Of a stretch of 64,000 nucleotides of DNA, positions 36,111 through 46,140 are shown in pieces. The stretch spans positions 310,001-374,000 of the forward strand of contig JACKHV010000001.1 of assembly GCA_020638835.1 (NCBI GenBank). The letters run 5' to 3'. The translations under genes and the position numbers were made by a program. Each line of letters opens with the position of its first letter. Position 1 is the first letter of the stretch. Below the pieces are notes generated by a model. That model was not told the DNA's origin. It searched no databases and worked only from the letters and a program-made list of their open reading frames with translations. Source of the stretch: Planctomycetota bacterium (GTDB taxonomy: Bacteria > Planctomycetota > UBA1135 > GCA-002686595).

Positions 36111-36622
36111 GGGGGTGGGGAGTGTAGCGGCCGCTCCGGAGACTCCACAGTGAGCTGCGCGGCTTCGCCGGCGGCGGGCGGCAAGTGGTTGCGAAGCGAG
36201 GGGTTAGGCGGCGTGAGGGGGCGGTGTGCGAGCGCGAGGGCTGCTCGGAGCGTGCCGAGAACGGTACGCGGATCGTCGGCAAGCGCGAGCCGCACTTTTC
36301 CTGCGTGTGGATAACTTGGGGAAAGAATCTGCGGATCCGCGCGTCGCGAAGGCGACGCAAACCGGGAAACGAGCAGGGGCTAAGGCGTTGGCGGCTGGGG
36401 CTTGAGCATGCTGCGTGTGCAAGTCGTTCGCTCGGCACGACTTAGCGTAGGTTCTTGCTTTCGGTTCGGCAGGGCGCGGAGCGCGTTCTGGACCGGCCGG
36501 TCGCCGTAGGGCCGAGATCGGGGCACGGGGCGATCGCAAGCGCTCCCTGTGGAAAACCTCGACGCCGGCGCCCTAACGGATCCGAAAGGGCCGCAGCCGC
36601 AAGGGCTTGCGACGCAAGGCGC
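36111..36622. other. 512-bp gene-free region with two DnaA-box-like sites
   Basis: No protein-like frame is visible. It contains a perfect DnaA-box sequence TGTGGATAA (36306-36314) and a one-mismatch copy TGTGGAAAA (36548-36556), plus a small inverted repeat AAGTCGT/ACGACTT (36421-36427, 36437-36443). I looked for conserved parts of tmRNA, RNase P RNA and SRP RNA and saw none. It separates lepB from lptB and should contain the lptB promoter. Function is unknown. Confidence 0.45.
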
Positions 36623-38056
36623 TCAGCGGATCCACTGCAGGCGCCACAGACGCCGGTCGAGCTTCAGCGGCCAGAACACGAGCACCGCGCGTCCCGTGAT
36701 CTGTTCGCGCGGCACGAAGGGCGCTTCGACGCTCGCGGGGTTCGACTGTTGCACCGCGTACTCCGGTGCGTGGTGCAGCTCGCCCCACTCGTCGCGGAAC
36801 CACAACTCGGTGCCTTGCGCACCGCCGGGCACGCGCCGCGGGTTCTCGTTCTGTCCGCGGAGGTTGCCGCGCAACACGCCGTCGGTGCCGGGCCAGTCGT
36901 AGCGGGCGAGCGTCCACTCCCGGCTGTCGGAGGAGTCCTGCGTGTTGTCGCCGAGCATCACGTAGTGCCCGGCGGGGATCGCCCAGTCGCCGGACCACTC
37001 CGCGATCTTCGCGTGGCTCGAGGTGTAGAAGATGTCGCGGTAGACCTCGAGGTCGTCGAAGTCCGCTCCGCCGCCTTCGCAGCGCACGTAGAGCGACGAG
37101 GTCTGGTCGCTGGCGGCGGGGATCTCCAGCTCGAGCAGTGTCTCACCGTCGACGCGCAGCGTGAGCAGGTCGTCGAGGTTCTGCGCGCTGAACGACACCT
37201 CGTCGCCGGCTTCGAGCTTCCAGGCGCGGTCGTAGAGCGCGGTCCGCGGGTCGGGCAGGTCGAGGTCGCGTTCGGCGAGCGACTCGGCACGGATCGAGGG
37301 GCGCGCGTCGGGGCTCGCCGCCGGGCCGGGGACGTTCAGCTGGTAGCGGCGGTTGCCTTCACGGAACTCGAAGGTCAGCAGCGTCAGCTCGGGGCGCGCT
37401 TCGACGGTTCCCGTGAGGCGCAGGTCGCCGACCGGGTGGTTGTCGGCGATGCCGGGGCGCTTGCGGATGTCGGACTGCACGGCGAGCGAGTAGCCGTCCG
37501 TGTAGCGGTCGAGCACCATGCCGTTCTGCGGGTAGCGCGCGGATCCCGGGCCGCCCGCTGTGAGCGTCTCGCCGTCCGTCGACCAGTTGCTGCTCGAGGG
37601 CGCCTCGAGCTTCCACGCACGGTCGCCGAGCGCGTCGAGGTGCAGCGGCTTCCAGGTCTCTTCCTGCACGGGCTCGGTGCGACGCAGGATCTTCCACTCC
37701 GAGTCCCCGTCCGGGCGGTTCCAGACGTCGCCGAAGCGCACGCGGAGTTCTTCCGGTCCGACGCCGACGATGCGCTTGATGAAGTTCTTCGAGCGGTCGA
37801 GCGGGTACTTGAAGACGGCAACTTCCCAGCGCTGCGGGTCGCGGAAGTGGTAGGAGAGCTTGTCGACCAGGATGCGGTCGAAGATCTGCGTCTCCTCGTT
37901 GCCCATCAGCGTCGGCTGCATCGAGCCGGTGGGGATCTTGTAGGCCTCCACCACGAAGTACTTCAGCATCACGGCCATGATGATGCTGATCGTGATCGCT
38001 TCGATGTTGTCGCGCCAAGCGTGGCGCGGCGCCTCAGGAGCTTCTGACTTGCCCAA
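36623..38056 (-). CDS. lepB: Signal peptidase I with large inserted domain
   Basis: A 477-residue type I signal peptidase, inner-membrane anchored by one N-terminal helix (ITISIIMAVMLKYFVVEAY). The nucleophile Ser is in PTGSMQPTL near residue 42, the general-base Lys in NFIKRIVGVG near 93, and the conserved box GHYVMLGDNTQDSSDSR near 362. Between the Lys and GDN boxes lie about 260 extra residues, including a repeated phrase DRAWKLEA and DFDDLEVYRDIFYT, which suggests one or two beta-sandwich domains. The start is a TTG at 38056, 11 bp after the lepA stop. It is supported by AGGA overlapping that stop codon 9 bases upstream; no ATG is suitable. It is the last gene of rph-rdgB-lepA-lepB. Confidence 0.9.
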   Translation of the reverse strand: MGKSEAPEAPRHAWRDNIEAITISIIMAVMLKYFVVEAYKIPTGSMQPTLMGNEETQIFDRILVDKLSYHFRDPQRWEVAVFKYPLDRSKNFIKRIVGVGPEELRVRFGDVWNRPDGDSEWKILRRTEPVQEETWKPLHLDALGDRAWKLEAPSSSNWSTDGETLTAGGPGSARYPQNGMVLDRYTDGYSLAVQSDIRKRPGIADNHPVGDLRLTGTVEARPELTLLTFEFREGNRRYQLNVPGPAASPDARPSIRAESLAERDLDLPDPRTALYDRAWKLEAGDEVSFSAQNLDDLLTLRVDGETLLELEIPAASDQTSSLYVRCEGGGADFDDLEVYRDIFYTSSHAKIAEWSGDWAIPAGHYVMLGDNTQDSSDSREWTLARYDWPGTDGVLRGNLRGQNENPRRVPGGAQGTELWFRDEWGELHHAPEYAVQQSNPASVEAPFVPREQITGRAVLVFWPLKLDRRLWRLQWIR

Positions 38057-38067
38057 CGGTCTCGATC

Positions 38068-39861
<1,794 letters not shown>

Positions 39862-39867
39862 GGTCGA

Positions 39868-40488
39868 TCAGTGACGTGCGCCCAGGTGGGCGGGGAGTTT
39901 GGCGAGGAGCTCGCGCAGCGCGCGGCCCCGGTGGCTGACGGCGGCCTTCTCGGCGGGTTCGAGTTCCGCGAAGCCGCGGCCGGTCTCGGGGTGGCCTTCC
40001 TCGGTGAAGAGGAAGAGGGGATCGTATCCGAAGTCCCGCGTGCCGCGTGCATGCTCGAGGATGCGACCTCGCGCCGTGCCGAGGACCAGCTCGACCACGC
40101 GACCCGCGGGGTCGGCTAGGGCGAGGGCGCAGACGAAGCGCGCGCCGCGCCGCGGCTCGGGCACGCCGCGCAGATCCTCGAGCAGCTTCGCGTTGTTGCG
40201 GGCGTCGTCGGACGGTTCGCCCGCGTAGCGCGCGGAGAAGACGCCGGGCGCGCCGTCCAGGGCGTCCACCTCGAGCCCCGAGTCGTCGGCGAGGCACCAG
40301 CGCCCGGTGTGCTGGGCGGCTTCGACGGCTTTCTTGCTCGCGTTGCCGGCGAAGTCCGGCCGGTCCTCGATGACCTCGGGCAGTCCGCCGACGTCCTGCG
40401 GCGCGAGCACGCGGACGCCCAGGGGTTCGAGCAGACCTCGGACCTCCGCGAGCTTCTTCGCGTTGCCGCTGGCGAGGAGCAGTTCCAC
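39868..40488 (-). CDS. rdgB: XTP/dITP diphosphatase (RdgB/HAM1)
   Basis: A 206-residue non-canonical purine NTP pyrophosphatase that removes dITP and XTP from the nucleotide pool. Motifs are LLASGNAKKLAEV near residue 4, ADDSGLEVDALDGAPGVFSARYAG near 67 (read in two parts), GYDPLF near 152 and SHRGRALREL near 185. The gene starts 4 bp after the rph stop. rph and rdgB are often paired in bacteria. Confidence 0.95.
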   Translation of the reverse strand: MELLLASGNAKKLAEVRGLLEPLGVRVLAPQDVGGLPEVIEDRPDFAGNASKKAVEAAQHTGRWCLADDSGLEVDALDGAPGVFSARYAGEPSDDARNNAKLLEDLRGVPEPRRGARFVCALALADPAGRVVELVLGTARGRILEHARGTRDFGYDPLFLFTEEGHPETGRGFAELEPAEKAAVSHRGRALRELLAKLPAHLGARH

Positions 40489-40492
40489 GGGA

Positions 40493-41212
40493 TCAGGTCG
40501 TCTTCAGGGCGGCCTGCTGGGCTTCGAAGATGCCGCGGATCGCCGCCGTGCCGCGCTCGAGCATCGAGTCGAGCTGGCCGCGGTCGAAGGGCGCTCCCTC
40601 CGCCGACCCCTGCACCTCGATGAAGTCGCCCTTGCCGGTCATCACCAGGTTCAGGTCGACCTCGGCGCGGGAGTCCTCGGAGTAGTCGAGGTCGCACAGG
40701 CACTCGCCGTCGACGACGCCGACGGAGACGGCGCCGAGCTGCGTGACGAGCGGCCACCCGCGCAGGATGCGGCGCTCGTCCATCTTGGTCAGCAGGTCGG
40801 CGATCGCGACCCAGGCTCCGGAGATCGCCGTCGTGCGCGTGCCGCCGTCGGCCTGCAGCACGTCGCAGTCGACCCAGATCGTCTTCTCACCGAGCAGCTT
40901 GAAGTCCATGACGCCGCGCAGCGCGCGACCGATCAGACGCTGGATCTCGACCGAGCGGCCGTCGACGCGCCCGTTGCGGTCGCGGGCCTTCCGGCTGTTC
41001 GTGGAGGAGGGGAGCATCGAGTACTCGGCCGTCAGCCAACCGCGGCCCTTGCCCTGCAGGAAGGGCGGCACGCCGTCGTTGTAGCTGGCCGTGCAGAGCA
41101 CGCGCGTGTCGCCGAAGCTGGCGAGCACCGAGCCGGGCGCGTGCTTCGTGAAGCCGCGCTGGAAGTCGATCGGCCGCATCTCCGCGGCCGTGCGTCCATA
41201 GGATCGGGTCAT
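40493..41212 (-). CDS. rph: Ribonuclease PH
   Basis: A 239-residue phosphorolytic 3'-to-5' exoribonuclease that trims tRNA 3' ends. Motifs include GSVLASFGDTRVLCTASY near residue 27, RSVEIQRLIGRALRGVMD near 83, DCDVLQADGGTRTTAISGAW near 114 (20 residues) and GKGDFIEVQGSAEGAPF near 190. The ATG at 41212 (MTRSYGRTA) fits the family; the longer frame upstream runs into palindrome E and is rejected. It heads the rph-rdgB-lepA-lepB operon. Confidence 0.96.
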   Translation of the reverse strand: MTRSYGRTAAEMRPIDFQRGFTKHAPGSVLASFGDTRVLCTASYNDGVPPFLQGKGRGWLTAEYSMLPSSTNSRKARDRNGRVDGRSVEIQRLIGRALRGVMDFKLLGEKTIWVDCDVLQADGGTRTTAISGAWVAIADLLTKMDERRILRGWPLVTQLGAVSVGVVDGECLCDLDYSEDSRAEVDLNLVMTGKGDFIEVQGSAEGAPFDRGQLDSMLERGTAAIRGIFEAQQAALKTT

Positions 41213-41268
41213 CGTGCTGTTCTCCTGGCGGGAAAGGGGGCGAACAGTATAGGGATCCGACGGCCCGA

Positions 41269-41375
41269 GAAGAGAAGTACGGTACCGCGTTCGTTTTTCC
41301 AAAATAGCGGGGCACGCGCCGTCGGCGCGTGCCCCGCTATTTTGGAAAAACGAACGCGGTACCGTACTTCTCTTC
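41269..41375. repeat. 107-bp perfect palindrome at birA stop codon (element E)
   Basis: Perfect 53-bp arms (41269-41321, 41323-41375) are separated by a single base. The end motif is AGTACGGTACCGCG. The right arm overlaps the birA stop codon (41374-41376) by two bases, and the left end lies 57 bp before the rph ATG. The first 32 bp of the arm recur as a single copy at 42706 (element F). Confidence 0.95.
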
Positions 41376-42114
41376 AGAGCGTGATCAGTGCCGAGATGTG
41401 CTCCAGCGCCACGCGACGCGGGCCCTCGGCGGTCGCGAGCGAGAGCCCGTCGGCCGGATCCAGGCCCTCGAGCCGTCCCTCGAGGGCCCGCGAGCCGACT
41501 TCGACCCGAACGCGCTCGCCGCGCAGGCCGAGCGCCGTGAGGTAGTCGTCCGCGAGCCCGCGCGGGTCGGCGGTGACCGAGGCGAGGCGCTCGCAGAGGG
41601 CCGCCGCCACCGCTTCGCGCGCCGCGGGGAGCTGCGCGGCGACGCCTGCGAGGCGCAGGCTGGTCACGGCGCGCTCCGCCTCGAGCTCGTCGGGGAAGCC
41701 CGCCTGCAGCACGTTCAGGCCGACCCCGACCACGTAGCGCGGCGCCGTCGGGTCCAGCCCGCGACTCTCGACGAGCACGCCGGCGAGCTTCGCGTCACCG
41801 ACCAGCACGTCGTTCGGCCACTTGAGGCGCCCGCCGACGAGCCCCAGCGCGCGACACGCGTCGAGCACCGCCAACCCCGCTGCCATCGTCAGCCCCGCGG
41901 GGGAGGGTGCCGGCGGTCCCGGCATCCAGACGAGGCTGAGCGCGAGGCCAGCGTCTGCCTCCTGCCGCCAGACGCGCCCGCGCTGCCCCCGACCGGCCGT
42001 CTGCGATCGCGCGGTGTGCACGTCAGCGTGGCGCGCCGTGCCGTCCGCGAGGGACTGGAAGGCGACGTCCGAGGTGCTCGTGACCTCCTCGTGTTCGAAC
42101 CGGCGACCGTGCAC
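41374..42114 (-). CDS. birA: Biotin-[acetyl-CoA-carboxylase] ligase
   Basis: A protein of about 246 residues that activates biotin with ATP and attaches it to carrier proteins. Motifs are VTSTSDVAF near residue 11, the biotin/AMP loop QTAGRGQRGRVW near 39, LKWPNDVLVGDAKLAGVLVE near 95 (20 residues) and YVVGVGLNV near 124. No N-terminal helix-turn-helix domain is present, so it is not a BirA-type repressor. The start is uncertain: GTG at 42114 gives the normal N-terminus, while an ATG at 42195 would overlap the divergent gene. The stop lies in palindrome E. Confidence 0.9.
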   Translation of the reverse strand: MHGRRFEHEEVTSTSDVAFQSLADGTARHADVHTARSQTAGRGQRGRVWRQEADAGLALSLVWMPGPPAPSPAGLTMAAGLAVLDACRALGLVGGRLKWPNDVLVGDAKLAGVLVESRGLDPTAPRYVVGVGLNVLQAGFPDELEAERAVTSLRLAGVAAQLPAAREAVAAALCERLASVTADPRGLADDYLTALGLRGERVRVEVGSRALEGRLEGLDPADGLSLATAEGPRRVALEHISALITL

Positions 42115-42170
42115 GCCGCGCAGTGTAGCCTGAGGCTCCCCCGTCACCCGCCTTCGAAGGAGCCCCCTAG

Positions 42171-42707
42171 ATGAAGCACACCCCGATCCTCGCACTCGCC
42201 TGCCTCGCCGCGAGCTGCAGCACTTACCGCAACCACCACGTGCGCGCCGAGGGCGCGTCCGACGAACACTTCCGCATGTTCACCGAGCTCCAGGGCGACT
42301 GGTACTTCGTCGACGAGAACGGCGACCCGACCGACGACCTCGCCCTGAGCTACGAGCTGACCGGCGGCGGCTCCGCCGTGATGGAGCGCGTGTTCCCCGG
42401 CCAGGACCACGAGATGGTCACCATGTACTACATGGACGGCGGCAACCTGATGCTGACGCACTACTGCGCCGTCGGGAACCAGCCGACGATGATCGAGATG
42501 CCGACCGACAGTCAGCGCGTCGTGATCTTCGAGTTCTACCGCGGGACGAACCTGGATCCGTCGACGAGCAGCTACATGCACGACGCCAAGTTCGAGTTCC
42601 TCGACGTCGACCGCATGCGCTCCACCTGGCGCTTCTACAAAGAGGGCAAGCCCGCCGGCGAGGAAGTCATGGATGTGATCCGCGTCGAAGACCACGACGA
42701 GATGTAG
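42171..42707 (+). CDS. Small lipoprotein, DUF1579-like
   Basis: A 178-residue predicted lipoprotein: a short hydrophobic signal with a lipobox-like LAASCS (Cys near residue 16). The body resembles small beta-barrel proteins of the DUF1579 type (FTELQGDWYFVDENGDPTDD, YELTGGGSAVMERVFPGQ, MVTMYYMDGGNLMLTHYCA). Those proteins are of unknown function. The family link is tentative. It is divergent from birA. Its TAG stop overlaps the first bases of repeat copy F. Confidence 0.72.
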   Translation: MKHTPILALACLAASCSTYRNHHVRAEGASDEHFRMFTELQGDWYFVDENGDPTDDLALSYELTGGGSAVMERVFPGQDHEMVTMYYMDGGNLMLTHYCAVGNQPTMIEMPTDSQRVVIFEFYRGTNLDPSTSSYMHDAKFEFLDVDRMRSTWRFYKEGKPAGEEVMDVIRVEDHDEM

Positions 42708-42738
42708 AGAAGTACGGTACCGCGTTCGTTTTTCCAAA
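42706..42738. repeat. Single arm of element E sequence (element F)
   Basis: About 32 bp beginning AGAGAAGTACGGTACCGC and ending TTTTTCCAAA are identical to the outer part of the element E arm, 1.3 kb away. No second arm follows. The TAG stop of the lipoprotein gene (42705-42707) runs into its first bases, repeating the stop-codon position seen at the other elements. Confidence 0.9.
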
Positions 42739-42767
42739 GGGAGAGCGGCCTGCGGCCGCGGGAACGA

Positions 42768-42800
42768 GAGAAGGGGCGGCGCGGTGCGCTGCCCCTTCTC
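42768..42800. terminator. Bidirectional terminator between lipoprotein and sigma-28 genes
   Basis: A 15-bp stem (42768-42782, GAGAAGGGGCGGCGC; 42786-42800) has one G-T mismatch and a 3-nt loop, and lies between convergent genes. Confidence 0.75.
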
Positions 42801-42824
42801 GTCAAGTGAACCTTGGTTCGCGCG

Positions 42825-43679
42825 CTACATGAGCAGCGTGCCTGACTTCTGGCCGAGGAGGCCCTTCAGGCGGCTCATCACGTTCGAGTGGATCTGGCAG
42901 ACGCGGCTCTCGGTGAGGGCCAGCATCTCGCCGATCTCGCGCATCGTGTGTCCGACGCGGTAGTACTGCTCGATGATGAAGCGTTCCTTGTGCGTGAGGG
43001 AGCGCGTCAGGAAGTTCAGGAGGTCGCGGCGGTTCAGCTCGTTCATGGGATCGATCGACTGTCGATCCTCGAGCACGTCGACCTTCTCCGTCGCGTTGTC
43101 GTCGTCGTGGTCCTCCCACTTCTCCGACAGCGAGAACATCGCCTTCGCGTTCGCCTCGCGCATCTCGCGGCTGAGTTCCTGGTGGTCGAGTTCCAGGCTC
43201 TCGGCGAGCTCCGCGTGGGTGGGCTCACGGCCGTACTCGCCGGTCAGGCGGTGCAGCGCCTTGTCGATGCGGCTCGCCTTCAAGCGCACGAGGCGCGGGA
43301 CCCAGTCCTGCGAGCGCAGTTGATCGAGGATCGAGCCCCGGATGCGCGTCGAGCAGTACGTCTTGAACTTGATGCCGCGGTCCGCGTCGAAGCCGCGGAT
43401 GGCGTCCATCAGGCCGAACAGACCCGCGGAGACCAAGTCGTCGAGCTCGATCGACTTCGGCAGCGTCTGCAGCAAGCGCTCGGCGATGTAGCGCACCAGC
43501 GGCAGGTGGCGCTCCATCAGCTCGTTGCGCAACGCCTCGACCTCGTCCTTGCCCTTCGCGCCCTTGTTCACCGCCTTGCGGTAGACCAGCCAGAGGTCCT
43601 CCGTCTGCACGTCGGCGTACGGGTTGGTGGGCAGCGTCTCTTCGTCAGCCGTCGTGGTCGAGGTCTTCTTGGCGGTCAT
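42825..43679 (-). CDS. FliA/WhiG-type RNA polymerase sigma factor
   Basis: A 284-residue group 3 sigma factor (sigma-28 branch). Region 2 includes LPLVRYIAERLLQTLPKSIE, LDDLVSAGLFGLMDAIRGFD and KFKTYCSTRIRGSILDQLR (residues about 53-118). Region 3 includes EYGREPTHAELAESLE near 147. Region 4 includes LTHKERFIIEQYYRVGHTMREIGEML near 229 (read as one helix-turn-helix block). In other bacteria this class controls flagella or development. No flagellar gene is in the window. It lies downstream of apt by 62 bp and ends near a bidirectional terminator. Confidence 0.9.
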   Translation of the reverse strand: MTAKKTSTTTADEETLPTNPYADVQTEDLWLVYRKAVNKGAKGKDEVEALRNELMERHLPLVRYIAERLLQTLPKSIELDDLVSAGLFGLMDAIRGFDADRGIKFKTYCSTRIRGSILDQLRSQDWVPRLVRLKASRIDKALHRLTGEYGREPTHAELAESLELDHQELSREMREANAKAMFSLSEKWEDHDDDNATEKVDVLEDRQSIDPMNELNRRDLLNFLTRSLTHKERFIIEQYYRVGHTMREIGEMLALTESRVCQIHSNVMSRLKGLLGQKSGTLLM

Positions 43680-43741
43680 AGGGTTCGATCTTGTCCGCGG
43701 GCGGCAACGGTCTCGCGACCGACGGTGCCGACCTTACGGTC

Positions 43742-44251
43742 TCAGACGGTCAATAGGGAGTGCACGGGGATGTCGCCGAGCTTCTCGCGCCCCGGCAGGA
43801 ATCCCAGCTCGATCACGAAGCTGCAGGCGACGGGCGTCCCGCCGATGCGTCGCACGAGCTTCAGCGCCGCGGCCATCGTGCCGCCGGTCGCGAGCAGGTC
43901 GTCGACCATCAGCACGCGGTTGGCGCCTTCGGTCGCGTCGATGTGGATCTCGATGGTGTCGGTGCCGTACTCGAGCTCGTACGACTCGGACGCCGTCTTC
44001 CAGGGCAGCTTGCCCGGTTTGCGGATCGGGATGAAGCCCTTGCCCACGTGGTGCGCCAGCGCCGTCCCGAAGATGAAGCCGCGCGACTCGATGCCGCAGA
44101 CGATGTCGTAGCTCGAGGGATCGACTGTCGCCGCCAGCCCGCTCACCGCCGCCTCGAGGCCCTTGGGGTCCTGCAAGAGGGGGGTGATGTCCTTGAACAG
44201 GATGCCGGGCTTCGGGAAGTCCGGGACGTCGCGGATGTATTGCTCGATCAA
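43742..44251 (-). CDS. apt: Adenine phosphoribosyltransferase
   Basis: A 169-residue purine-salvage enzyme that joins adenine and PRPP to give AMP. Motifs are RDVPDFPKPGILFKDITPLL near residue 7 (20 residues), ESRGFIFGTALAHHVGKGF near 60, and the PRPP loop VLMVDDLLATGGTM near 110. The start is a TTG at 44251, supported by GGAGG six bases upstream and by the normal family length. The ATG further upstream would add 24 arginine/proline-rich residues. It is likely co-transcribed with argS or starts from its own promoter in the 116-bp gap. Confidence 0.94.
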   Translation of the reverse strand: MIEQYIRDVPDFPKPGILFKDITPLLQDPKGLEAAVSGLAATVDPSSYDIVCGIESRGFIFGTALAHHVGKGFIPIRKPGKLPWKTASESYELEYGTDTIEIHIDATEGANRVLMVDDLLATGGTMAAALKLVRRIGGTPVACSFVIELGFLPGREKLGDIPVHSLLTV

Positions 44252-44367
44252 GGGGCTCCTCCAGGGTGGGACGGTGCCGCCCCATCCTCTCGGGAACCGG
44301 TCGGGTCCGCGGGAGGTAGGCACCGGCTGTCACAATCGGACGCTCGCTGCACTGACTTGAGCGAGAA

Positions 44368-46068
44368 CTACATTTCTTCGGGGGCGGCGACGCCGAGCAG
44401 CGCCAAGCCTCCCGCCAATGCACTCTTGGCGGCCGCGACGAGCCGCAGGCGGGCCGCCGTGATCCCCGCTTCCTGGCCCAGAACGCGGTGCTGGGTGTAC
44501 CAGGCGTTGACCTCGCGGGCGCAGGTCGAGAGCCAGGAAGTGATCTCCGAGGGCTCGGCGTGCTCCGCCGCCGACCGCAGCACGGCGGGGAAGCGGCCGA
44601 GGCGTAGGATCAGCGGCGCGGCGTCCTCGAGCGCCCTCCAGTCCGGGTCCGCCGTGCCCTCGCCGGCCTCCGCGGCCTTGCGCAGGATCGAGCCGAGGCG
44701 GGCGTGGGTGTACTGCACGTAGGGTCCGGTCTCGCCCTCGAAGGTCAGCACCTCTTCCCAGACGAACTGGATGTCTTTCTCGCGCTCGCGCTTCAGGTCG
44801 TTGAAGACCACTGCGCCGACGCCGACCTGTTCCGCGATCACGTCCGCGTTCGCGAGCTCGGGGTTCTTCTCCGCGATGATCTTGCGCGCTTCTTCCGCGG
44901 CGCGGTCGAGCACGTCCTCGAGGAAGACCACGCGCCCTTCGCGCGTCGACATCTTGCCCTCGGGCAGGTTCATCATGCCGAAGGCGATGTGTTCGACCTT
45001 CGGTTCCCACGCGACGTTCATCCGCTTCAAGACGCCCTTGAGCTGCTCGAAGTGGAACTTCTGGTCGCCGCCGACGACGTACAGGCAGCGGTCGAAGTCA
45101 TAGAGCTCGTGCCGGTGGAAGACGGCCGCGAGGTCGCGCGTCGCGTAGAGCGTCGTGCCGTCCGTCTTGCGCAGCAGACACGGCGCCATCTTCTTGCGGA
45201 TCGGCGTGAGGTCGACGATCAGCGCGCCTTCGGACATCTGCGTGACGCCGGCGGCCTGGATGCGCTCGATCGTGGACTCGAGGTACGGCTCGTAGAAGGC
45301 TTCGCCGCGCACCTCGTCGAAGGTCACGCCGAGGCGCGAGTAGATCTTGTCGAACTCGCGCAGCGAGAGCTCGGTGAGGCGCTTCCACGTCTTGCGGACG
45401 TGACCGTCCACGCCGCTCTCGAGCTCCTGGAAGTTCTTCGAGGACTGCTCGGCGAGCGTCGGGTCGCCTTCCTCTTCCTCGTGATAACGGACGTAGAGCG
45501 CCAGCAGCGCCTTGATCGGGTCCGACTCCAGGTCGACCTCGGAGCCCCAGCGGTCGAGCGCCGTGACGAGCTTGCCGAACTGGATGCCCCAGTCGCCGAT
45601 GTGGTTGATGCCGACCGTCCGGTAGCCGAGCGCGTCGTGGATGCGCTGGATCGCGGCGCCGATCACCGTCGAGCGCAGGTGACCGACCGACATCGGCTTC
45701 GCGATGTTCGGGCTGGAGAGATCGATCACGATCGTCTTGCCCGCGCCGTCCGTGCCGTGGCCGTACTGCGAGCCCTGCGCCTCGATCTCACCGACGATCG
45801 TCTTCGCCAGCAGGCCGCGCTCGACCTTGAAGTTGATGTACGGTCCGGTGGCGATCGCTTCGATCCCCTCGAGCTCGTCGTTCAGCTTCGCCGCCAGCTC
45901 CGCGGCGATCGCCGGCGGCGCCTTCTTCAGCGCCTTGGCGAGGACGAAGCAGGGGAACGCCAGGTCTCCCAGCGCGGGATCGCGGGGGTTCTCGATGCGC
46001 AGGTCCGCGGCGGGAACGCCGGTGGCGTTCGACAGCGCGTCGCGCAGTTGGGTCTCGAAGGCTTGCAT
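44368..46068 (-). CDS. argS: Arginyl-tRNA synthetase
   Basis: A 566-residue class I aminoacyl-tRNA synthetase. The N-terminal tRNA-recognition domain runs to about residue 100. The HIGH-type motif is SPNIAKPMSVGHLRST near 117-131, and the KMSKS counterpart is KMSTREGRV near 372. The C-terminal anticodon-binding helical domain includes YVQYTHARLGSILRKA near 450 and ends GVAAPEEM. Everything needed for activity appears intact. Its ATG lies about 75 bp from the tandem repeat unit G. Confidence 0.96.
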   Translation of the reverse strand: MQAFETQLRDALSNATGVPAADLRIENPRDPALGDLAFPCFVLAKALKKAPPAIAAELAAKLNDELEGIEAIATGPYINFKVERGLLAKTIVGEIEAQGSQYGHGTDGAGKTIVIDLSSPNIAKPMSVGHLRSTVIGAAIQRIHDALGYRTVGINHIGDWGIQFGKLVTALDRWGSEVDLESDPIKALLALYVRYHEEEEGDPTLAEQSSKNFQELESGVDGHVRKTWKRLTELSLREFDKIYSRLGVTFDEVRGEAFYEPYLESTIERIQAAGVTQMSEGALIVDLTPIRKKMAPCLLRKTDGTTLYATRDLAAVFHRHELYDFDRCLYVVGGDQKFHFEQLKGVLKRMNVAWEPKVEHIAFGMMNLPEGKMSTREGRVVFLEDVLDRAAEEARKIIAEKNPELANADVIAEQVGVGAVVFNDLKREREKDIQFVWEEVLTFEGETGPYVQYTHARLGSILRKAAEAGEGTADPDWRALEDAAPLILRLGRFPAVLRSAAEHAEPSEITSWLSTCAREVNAWYTQHRVLGQEAGITAARLRLVAAAKSALAGGLALLGVAAPEEM

Positions 46069-46140
46069 GCCGGATCGGTGCGGTGGGGGTCAGCCGAGAG
46101 GCTAAGGAGTCCCGAGGGGATGCACCAGATCGACGTGCGT

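Noticed and set aside
36111..36622. tmRNA, RNase P RNA or SRP RNA in the gene-free gap
   Set aside because: None of the conserved segments of these RNAs was seen on either strand.
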